5,747 nucleotides of DNA, taken from the NCBI GenBank assembly GCA_018667205.1, contig JABIVN010000210.1:1-5747 (forward strand), in the 5' to 3' direction. This stretch comes from Gammaproteobacteria bacterium. Lineage in GTDB: Bacteria; Pseudomonadota; Gammaproteobacteria; Pseudomonadales; Azotimanducaceae. The position numbers were made by a program, and so were the translations under genes. Numbering within the stretch: position 1 is the stretch's first letter; the number at the start of each line of letters is the position of its first letter. The notes under the pieces were generated by a model, which was not told the DNA's origin, did not search any database, and worked only from the letters and a program-made list of their open reading frames with translations. Shown here one piece after another: positions 1 to 4,503 of the stretch.

Positions 1-234
1 ATCGTGACGGGTGGGTTGATCATCAGTGCCATACAGTTTCCAACTAACATGGCGCCTGGTGATGTTCCGGAAGACCTGATATTTAAACTCGGGTTGGTGG
101 TTGGGGTTGTTATCCCGTTGTTGTATTTGATTCCAATCAGCCTGATTCATCGGTACCGAATAACAAGAGAAGTTCATGCCAAAATTCAGCGAGAGTTGAA
201 GGAACGTCGGTTGGGACTGTTAGATAAAGAGTAA
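1..234 (+). CDS. MFS transporter, GPH-type cation symporter (C-terminal part only)
   Basis: This is the last 77 codons of an inner-membrane secondary transporter; the 5' part lies outside the window and the frame is open to base 1. The GTG at 4 should not be taken as the start, because the peptide begins inside a membrane segment. Seen: the end of one hydrophobic segment (GGLIISAIQF), a short polar loop containing PEDL, one full membrane helix at about residues 28-49, and a basic cytoplasmic tail with YRITREVHAKIQREL. That helix followed by a Tyr-Arg-Ile-Thr-x-x-x-His-x-x-Ile-x-x-Glu-Leu tail resembles the end of glycoside-pentoside-hexuronide (MelB-like) symporters. These usually move a sugar or other small organic molecule with a cation, but the substrate cannot be inferred from the tail. 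The gene appears to end its own transcription unit, since a hairpin with a T-run follows the stop codon. Family assignment is moderately sure; the specific function is unknown. Confidence 0.7.
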   Translation: MVTGGLIISAIQFPTNMAPGDVPEDLIFKLGLVVGVVIPLLYLIPISLIHRYRITREVHAKIQRELKERRLGLLDKE

Positions 235-238
235 TACC

Positions 239-276
239 AGCCGCAAATTGCCGGAAGTTGTTACGAGCGGCTTTTT
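239..276 (+). terminator. Probable Rho-independent terminator after the MFS gene
   Basis: AGCCGC (239-244) is the perfect inverted complement of GCGGCT (267-272), and a run of five T follows (272-276). The loop is long at 22 nt, but it can hold a small inner hairpin (roughly 244-249 with 255-260, one mismatch). The structure starts 5 bp after the transporter stop codon, which is where an intrinsic terminator is expected. The long loop and short T-run keep confidence moderate. Confidence 0.5.
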
Positions 277-413
277 AAGCCTGAGCATTGTCTGGATTAA
301 TCTAAGAATAACCTTTTGACGCTTAGCCCGTGGTGCCTGACTTCTGTCGCACCGGCATTGATGGTCAGGAGGCTGGTGAATTGAAATTGTAGTTAGGTTC
401 CCTTTGCCGCAAG
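277..413 (+). other. Intergenic region upstream of the hydrolase operon
   Basis: No gene of believable length lies here on either strand. It should contain the promoter of the hydrolase cluster, but no strong sigma-70 site is visible. TTGACG at 316-321 is a good -35 match with no acceptable -10 at 16-18 bp. TTGATG at 358-363 with TGAAAT at 382-387 (18-bp spacer) matches four of six bases in each box. Two short inverted repeats overlap: GGTGC 332-336 with GCACC 349-353, and CCTGAC 336-341 with GTCAGG 364-369. The second overlaps a perfect AGGAGG at 367-372, which has no gene-sized reading frame in front of it. Confidence 0.4.
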
Positions 414-1394
414 ATGCTGGCTAATACTTTACAAGGCGATTGGTCGATGGATTCCTTTGCTCTGTCCGCAAGTGACGGCCATGAAGTTGCATGCTACTCA
501 TGGGTGCCGGATAACCCCAGGGCAGTGGTTCAGATTGCTCATGGCATGGGAGAACATGCACGTCGTTATGACTGGGTCGCCCAGCAGTTGACTGCCAAAG
601 GTTACGCCGTTTATGCCAACGACCATCGCGGTCACGGAGGAACCAGTGGTCCTGTGCTTGGGTACATGGGAGCTGACGGGTGGAACCGTTCCTTAGCGGA
701 TATGTATGAGCTGGCCCAGTTTGCTAAAGGTAAGCATGAGGGCCTGAAGCTCATTCTTCTGGGACACAGTATGGGTTCCATGCTTTGCCAGCAGTACATC
801 ACACGCTACGGTTGTTCGATCGATGCTCTGGTGTTGTCAGGATCGCCTGGCTTCAGAAAAAGTAGGCTGGCGTTTATTGGCCATATGATGATGAAGTTTG
901 AGTGCTGGAGGCATGGCCCGGATGGTGTGAGTGAACTGATGCAAAATGCGCTTTTTGGGAAGTCCAATGTAGCCTTCGACGGTCCCGGGGCTACAGGCTA
1001 TGAATGGCTATCCCATGACCAGGAAGTAGTAGCCGCTTACATGGCAGATCTACAGTGTGGTTTCGTGTTGTCTCCAGGTTCGTTACTAGAGATGTACGAG
1101 GGGTCTGCGATATCGCAGGATAAGCTCGGTCTTCTGAGAATCCCGCAAAATCTGCCGATCTATGTTTTTTCCGGTTCCGAAGACCCTGTACATGGTCAGC
1201 AGGCTGACCTTGACCGGTTGGTTGACGCTTATAGAAAGCGTGGCCTCGCTCAAGTCACTTACAAACTATATCCGGGCGGGCGGCATGAGATGCTGAATGA
1301 AAAAAATAAGGGAGAGGTTGTTACCGAGTTGGTTCAATGGCTCGAACAAGCGCTCGAACAAGCGCTCGAACAACAGCTCGAACAACAGCTTTAA
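414..1394 (+). CDS. Alpha/beta hydrolase, monoacylglycerol lipase / lysophospholipase type
   Basis: A serine hydrolase of the Hydrolase_4 (PldB/MGLL-like) group, expected to cleave acyl esters such as monoacylglycerols or lysophospholipids. Seen, numbering from the ATG at 414: oxyanion-region HGMGEH at 43-48, DHRGHGGTSG at 70-79, nucleophile elbow GHSMG at 117-121 with Ser119, probable acid Asp257 in SGSEDPV, and His291 in GGRHEMLNE. The triad is complete and the length (326 aa) is usual apart from the tail. There is no signal peptide, so it is probably cytoplasmic. The start is uncertain: the ATG at 414 has no clear ribosome site, while the ATG at 447 (Met12) has AAGG 10 nt upstream and begins close to where the family's homology usually begins. 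An in-frame TAG at 390 rules out an earlier start. The C-terminus is a four-unit repeat, LEQA LEQA LEQQ LEQQ L. It is first in a cluster with gpsA and an isomerase. The exact substrate is unknown. Confidence 0.88.
   Translation: MLANTLQGDWSMDSFALSASDGHEVACYSWVPDNPRAVVQIAHGMGEHARRYDWVAQQLTAKGYAVYANDHRGHGGTSGPVLGYMGADGWNRSLADMYELAQFAKGKHEGLKLILLGHSMGSMLCQQYITRYGCSIDALVLSGSPGFRKSRLAFIGHMMMKFECWRHGPDGVSELMQNALFGKSNVAFDGPGATGYEWLSHDQEVVAAYMADLQCGFVLSPGSLLEMYEGSAISQDKLGLLRIPQNLPIYVFSGSEDPVHGQQADLDRLVDAYRKRGLAQVTYKLYPGGRHEMLNEKNKGEVVTELVQWLEQALEQALEQQLEQQL
1341..1388 (+). repeat. 12-bp tandem repeat, four units, at the hydrolase 3' end
   Basis: Four head-to-tail units of 12 bp run at 1341-1352, 1353-1364, 1365-1376 and 1377-1388. 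The first two are identical (CTCGAACAAGCG) and the last two are identical (CTCGAACAACAG), differing from the first pair only at the last three bases. In frame they encode LEQA, LEQA, LEQQ, LEQQ, followed by a final Leu and the stop. The AABB order suggests duplications by replication slippage. Because the unit is a multiple of three, copy-number change would lengthen or shorten the protein tail without breaking the frame. Confidence 0.95.
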
Positions 1395-1398
1395 GACT

Positions 1399-1402
1399 GG
1401 AG
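1399..1402 (+). promoter_or_regulatory. Ribosome binding site of gpsA
   Basis: GGAG lies 6 nt before the ATG at 1409. This decides the gpsA start: the same frame is open back to an ATG at 1337, but that start has no such site and would add 24 residues of Ala-Arg-Thr repeats read from the hydrolase's tandem repeat. Confidence 0.75.
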
Positions 1403-1408
1403 ACCGAT

Positions 1409-2398
1409 ATGAGAAACGTAGCGGTGATTGGGCTGGGAAACTTTGGTACGGCGCTTGCCTGTAACTGGTTGTCTGAAGGGTTGAACGTCAGTGGCTGGAC
1501 AGTTGAACAGGAAGTCTATGACAGTATCCAAGCCACCGGTGTTAACGAGAAGTACCTCGGTGATGTCTCGCTTGAAGGGCTAAAGGTGTCGATGGATATT
1601 GCACAATCCGTGGCGGACGCAGAGATTGTTGTGCTGGCACTGCCTTCTCACGTGGTGCTTAGTGTTGTTGATGATTTATTGCCACACCTGCGGAACGACC
1701 AGGTCCTTCTGGATCTTGCCAAAGGGCTCGCCCCGGGTGATCAGATGATTTCTGAAGTGATCAGGGAGAAGCTCGAAGCTGCAAATCTAACCTGCCGGCT
1801 TTGCGTCATGATGGGGCCAACGATTGCGCCAGAGCTCGCTCGCGGGGTGTATACGACAGCGCTTGTCACCAGTGATGACCTGACTTTCGCCGTTGAACTA
1901 GCGTCGATTCTGACGACAAAAACACTAAAACTCTCTGCAGCAACTGACTCCTTGGGATCCGAATACTGGGGAGCTTTCAAGAATGTGATTGCCTTAGCGT
2001 GCGGTGTGGTGGATGGCCTAAAGAGTGATGGGAGGGGTGGCGACAATCTGAAAGCAGCATTATTTACATCAGGCTATCGTGAGGCGGTTCGGGTGTTACC
2101 TCTAATGGGAGCTGATCCGGGAACGGCGTTATCAGCGGCGGGCATCGGAGACCTGTTCGTCACTGCGACGTCTCCCCACGGGAGAAATCGCGGCATGGGG
2201 GAAAGGTTAGGTCTGGGGCAATCGCTTAAGCAGGCGGAAAGCGAGATGGTAATGGTCAGTGAGGGTGTCAGGGCGGCCAGGATGTTTAAGAACCTGTTTG
2301 CCAGCAAGGGGATTGATGCGCCGTTTGTAGGTGCGGTTTGTGGGTTGCTGGATGAGGGCTCCACCATAGAACAATTCCTGGAGCAGGCCGTCGGCTGA
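1409..2398 (+). CDS. gpsA: NAD(P)H-dependent glycerol-3-phosphate dehydrogenase (GpsA family)
   Basis: Cytoplasmic enzyme that reduces dihydroxyacetone phosphate to sn-glycerol-3-phosphate, the backbone precursor of phospholipids. Seen in 329 residues: N-terminal Rossmann motif VIGLGNFGTALA (6-17), LALPSH (76-81), LAKG with Lys106, MGPTIAPE (135-142), the helical substrate-domain signature AFKNVIALA with the expected catalytic Lys191, GIGDLFVT (245-252), GRN (258-260), and SEGVRAA (284-290). Length and motif order fit GpsA (E. coli enzyme about 339 aa). Deviations from the common pattern: Gly-Leu-Gly-Asn-Phe in the nucleotide loop where Gly-Ala-Gly-Ser-Trp is usual, TSG at 220-222 where TRG is usual, and GRN where SRN is usual. 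Core catalytic residues remain, so it is probably active but may be a divergent copy. It lies 14 bp after the hydrolase and 13 bp before the isomerase gene, so co-transcription is likely. Confidence 0.88.
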   Translation: MRNVAVIGLGNFGTALACNWLSEGLNVSGWTVEQEVYDSIQATGVNEKYLGDVSLEGLKVSMDIAQSVADAEIVVLALPSHVVLSVVDDLLPHLRNDQVLLDLAKGLAPGDQMISEVIREKLEAANLTCRLCVMMGPTIAPELARGVYTTALVTSDDLTFAVELASILTTKTLKLSAATDSLGSEYWGAFKNVIALACGVVDGLKSDGRGGDNLKAALFTSGYREAVRVLPLMGADPGTALSAAGIGDLFVTATSPHGRNRGMGERLGLGQSLKQAESEMVMVSEGVRAARMFKNLFASKGIDAPFVGAVCGLLDEGSTIEQFLEQAVG

Positions 2399-2411
2399 TC
2401 GGGTCATTAAT

Positions 2412-3263
2412 ATGCCAATGTATAAACAACCATTGTTCCATTTCCTGCTTCTGGGTTTGTTGTTATTTCTGATATTTGATCTAACCGCAACAACCCGGCC
2501 GGCGGCGGGTAAGACCATTGTCGTCGACCGAGAAAAGCTGTTAACCCATCTTCAGTTCCGATCGAAATCGTTCGATACAGGGCAGTTAGAAACCACGTTA
2601 GACACCCTGTCGCCTGAAAAGCGTTCGGCGCTGATCGAAAGTTATGTGCAGGAGGAGGCCCTGTATCGTGAATCATTGTCGTTCGGGCTGGATGTGAATG
2701 ACTATGTCATTCGCCAGCGTCTCATCCAAAAGGTGGAGTATCTCGCCAGTGCTGCACAACCGCAGGCCCAGGTTAATATTGAGGACTTCTATGAGAAGAA
2801 CAAAGACAATTATTATATTCAGCCGACCCTTACCTTTACGCATATTTTCCTCAATCGAGAGAACTATGAGTCGGTTGAATCTGGGAAGCAGGCAGCTTCC
2901 ACTCTGCTGAAAGAGGTAGTGAGTGAAGGCGTGGATCTTTCAGGCGCGATGCAGTTCGGGGACAGGTTTGCCTTCCATAAAAATTACGTGGGTAGGACGC
3001 AGGATTTTGTTGCGTCCCATTTCGGGGAAGGGTTTGCGCGTATAGTTTCGGAAGCTGAGACAAATAACTGGTTTGGCCCTGTTGAGTCAGCGTACGGTTT
3101 TCACTTGGTGCTGATCAGGGACAATAAGGAAGGTCGAACACCCCCGCTTGATGAGATCATTGCTAATGTCGCTTATGATTCGCAGCAGGCCGCATCACGA
3201 CGCCAAACTCGAAATGCGATTAACAACATCGTTCAAAAATACGAGGTGATCGTCGAATTTTGA
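2412..3263 (+). CDS. Membrane-anchored parvulin-like peptidyl-prolyl cis-trans isomerase
   Basis: Predicted to catalyse proline cis-trans isomerisation, or to act as a chaperone, on proteins in the periplasm. Seen in 283 residues: one N-terminal hydrophobic segment (about 8-24, FHFLLLGLLLFLIFDL) that looks like an uncleaved anchor; a SurA/PpiC-like helical region with LIESYVQEEALYRESLSFGLD (about 74-94); and a C-terminal rotamase-like domain (about 137-240) with THIFL (His144) and GPVESAYGFHLV (222-233, His231). The two histidines sit where parvulins keep theirs. Length matches the membrane-anchored family, which as I recall is often encoded beside a HupE/UreJ-type membrane protein; none follows here. 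The start is weakly supported: neither ATG 2412 nor ATG 2418 has a clear Shine-Dalgarno, only GGG at 2401-2403. Being 13 bp after gpsA, it may depend on translational coupling. Fold assignment is sure; catalytic activity and clients are not. Confidence 0.82.
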   Translation: MPMYKQPLFHFLLLGLLLFLIFDLTATTRPAAGKTIVVDREKLLTHLQFRSKSFDTGQLETTLDTLSPEKRSALIESYVQEEALYRESLSFGLDVNDYVIRQRLIQKVEYLASAAQPQAQVNIEDFYEKNKDNYYIQPTLTFTHIFLNRENYESVESGKQAASTLLKEVVSEGVDLSGAMQFGDRFAFHKNYVGRTQDFVASHFGEGFARIVSEAETNNWFGPVESAYGFHLVLIRDNKEGRTPPLDEIIANVAYDSQQAASRRQTRNAINNIVQKYEVIVEF

Positions 3264-3351
3264 CTCAGCGAAGAAGATGACGCCTTCCCCTGGCGCTGAT
3301 TCGGAAGGATGAAGACAGTCGCGTGTGGCCAGTTTATATGTATCGCCATCA

Positions 3352-3375
3352 TGACCTTGGCGTTCGGCAAGGTCA
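3352..3375 (+). repeat. Perfect 8-bp inverted repeat (hairpin), possible operon-end structure
   Basis: TGACCTTG (3352-3359) and CAAGGTCA (3368-3375) are exact reverse complements separated by 8 nt. The hairpin lies about 90 bp after the isomerase stop codon. No T-run follows it on the + strand, so it is not a classical intrinsic terminator. It could instead protect the mRNA 3' end, help a Rho-dependent stop, or serve as a protein-binding dyad for the downstream gene. Confidence 0.6.
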
Positions 3376-3388
3376 CCTAGCGATTATA

Positions 3389-3418
3389 TTACTATTCGTA
3401 GGGTATCCCTGCGATAAT
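3389..3418 (+). promoter_or_regulatory. Candidate extended -10 promoter for the AI-2E gene
   Basis: GATAAT at 3413-3418 matches five of six bases of the sigma-70 -10 box and is preceded by TGC at 3410-3412, giving an extended -10 (TGn) element. A weak -35, TTACTA, lies at 3389-3394 with an 18-bp spacer. A start near 3425 would leave about 32 nt of leader before the TTG start codon. The spacer contains the palindrome AGGGTATCCCT (3400-3410). Confidence 0.4.
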
Positions 3419-3456
3419 CAAAGCTAGCCGTCACTGTTTCTTTAGAGCTTCAAGTT

Positions 3457-4491
3457 TTGAGTGAATTGACCCGACCAGAAAGAGTTGTTTTCGCGCTTGC
3501 TGCCATTGTTCTGGTGATGGGAGGGATGAAAGCTGCCTCCGGGTTGCTGGTGCCCGGGTTGCTCGCGCTGTTCGTTGCGATTGTTTGTACAGAACCGATG
3601 TACTGGATGATCGAGCGAGGAATTCCCAAGTGGGTTGCCATACTGGTGGTGCTGATTGGTCTGCTTGGCCTGTCCTCACTCGTTCCGCTGGTCATCACCG
3701 GATCTTACGTTCAGTTTACCCAAGAGTTACCTGCCTATCAGGAAAGGGCTGACCTTCTTTTTGAACAGTCTTCTGCCTGGATACAGGACTACGGCTATGA
3801 TTCGGACAGCCTGCGAGCCATTTTCGATCCAGCGGCCGCGCTGGGCTATGTGCAGGTCGTATTGGCTGCGCTCGGTGGTATCCTGTCCCGCTATTTCTTG
3901 ATCATGCTGCTCGTGATTTTTATTCTCGTGGATGTGCCACGATCACTTAACAATGACAGTCACACTTTTGGGCAAGTGGTTCGAACCGTCCAGCGCTATT
4001 TCGCCATCAAGTTTTTTACCAGCCTACTGACGGGCGGCATGATTGCGGTCTGGTTGATAATTCTGGAAGTGCAGTACCCTTTGCTGTGGGGGTTTCTGGC
4101 ATTTTTGTTGAACTTCGTACCGAATATTGGATCCGTGTTGGCGGCGATACCGGCGATGATACTGACGCTGCTGTTTGACGGCTATATGGCAACACTGCTC
4201 TTAATAGTGGGATATGGTGTGATTAACGTGGGGATCAGCAATGGGCTGGAGCCGCGGATCATGGGTCAGCAGTTGGGGCTGCGGTTTGTTTGGATTTTTG
4301 TTTCGCTGATTTTGTGGGGATGGATTTTGGGCCCGGTTGGTATGTTGTTGGCAGTGCCGTTAACGATGACGCTGCGGATTGTATTCGAAAGCCACCCCGG
4401 CACTCACTGGATTGCCGACATATTAACCCGCGAGCGGCTATCGGAAGCCCAGCAAGACCCGCAAGAGGCCGATGAAAAAGTTATCCCGTAA
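3457..4491 (+). CDS. AI-2E family (PerM/TqsA-like) inner-membrane transporter
   Basis: Polytopic inner-membrane protein of the AI-2E exporter superfamily. Some members export autoinducer-2 and others act as cation/proton antiporters or permeases, so the substrate is not assigned. Seen in 344 residues: paired N-terminal helices (about 10-42) and a third (about 58-82); a soluble stretch (about 85-128); then hydrophobic segments at about 130-160, 185-204, 207-240, 242-262 and 276-307. Family-typical sequence includes NFVPNIGSVLAAIPA (219-233), LEPRIMGQQLGL (264-275) and the Gly/Pro-rich WGWILGPVGMLLAVPL (287-302). Length is usual. The start is taken as TTG at 3457, because a start at the next internal GTG or ATG would remove part of the first helix; AGAG at 3444-3447 is a modest ribosome site 9 nt upstream. 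It probably has its own promoter. Its stop codon nearly touches that of the convergent oxygenase gene. Confidence 0.85.
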   Translation: MSELTRPERVVFALAAIVLVMGGMKAASGLLVPGLLALFVAIVCTEPMYWMIERGIPKWVAILVVLIGLLGLSSLVPLVITGSYVQFTQELPAYQERADLLFEQSSAWIQDYGYDSDSLRAIFDPAAALGYVQVVLAALGGILSRYFLIMLLVIFILVDVPRSLNNDSHTFGQVVRTVQRYFAIKFFTSLLTGGMIAVWLIILEVQYPLLWGFLAFLLNFVPNIGSVLAAIPAMILTLLFDGYMATLLLIVGYGVINVGISNGLEPRIMGQQLGLRFVWIFVSLILWGWILGPVGMLLAVPLTMTLRIVFESHPGTHWIADILTRERLSEAQQDPQEADEKVIP

Positions 4492-4503
4492 GTTATCGGA
4501 TAA
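4478..4503. repeat. Short repeats spanning the convergent stop codons
   Basis: TTATCC (4481-4486) and GGATAA (4498-4503) form a 6-bp inverted repeat with an 11-nt loop that contains both stop codons (4489-4491 on +, 4493-4495 on -). AAGTTATC also occurs twice in direct orientation (4478-4485 and 4490-4497). The stem is AT-rich with no T-run on either side, so a bidirectional terminator is possible but weakly supported. Confidence 0.3.

Larger units (their letters stand above)
3264..3456 (+). other. Intergenic region between the isomerase and AI-2E genes
   Basis: No convincing gene lies here. Visible items are: two overlapping micro-ORFs (3277-3312, 11 codons plus stop, and 3309-3380, 23 codons plus stop, sharing ATGA); a perfect 8-bp inverted repeat at 3352-3375; and a nested palindrome at 3382-3419 that overlaps the best promoter candidate for the following gene. 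The 23-codon frame encodes a short hydrophobic peptide starting MKTVACG, but its GGAAGG directly abuts the ATG, which is too close for normal ribosome binding. I therefore do not call it as a gene. Confidence 0.45.

Noticed and set aside
4..234. A complete small membrane protein starting at GTG 4
   Set aside because: The frame is open to the window edge, and the peptide starts within a hydrophobic segment that matches the end of a much longer transporter.
316..344. Strong promoter from the TTGACG -35 match
   Set aside because: No -10 box with more than three or so matches lies 16-18 bp downstream, so a lone -35 match is not enough.
1300..1307. A-rich slippery heptamer (A AAA AAT) that might fuse the hydrolase to GpsA by -1 frameshifting
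   Set aside because: A -1 shift there meets TAA at 1307-1309 at once, so no fusion would result. The hydrolase motifs continue normally in frame.
1337..1408. N-terminal extension of GpsA from ATG 1337, overlapping the hydrolase end
   Set aside because: The extra 24 residues are only the tandem repeat read in another frame (Ala-Arg-Thr-Ser/Thr units). The ATG at 1409 has GGAG 6 nt upstream and places the Rossmann motif right at the N-terminus, as in the family.
1741..2046. Long antisense open frames opposite gpsA (also 2074-2367, 2207-2518 and 2407-2676)
   Set aside because: They are shadows of the coding strand: no recognisable domains, no ribosome sites, and they overlap well-supported genes.
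3383..3388. Perfect TATAAT on the minus strand as an antisense promoter toward the isomerase gene
   Set aside because: No acceptable -35 lies at 16-18 bp. The sequence is AT-rich and forms one arm of a palindrome.
3431..3698. Antisense frames opposite the start of the AI-2E gene
   Set aside because: Two overlapping frames with low-complexity composition and no family resemblance, lying opposite a clear membrane protein.
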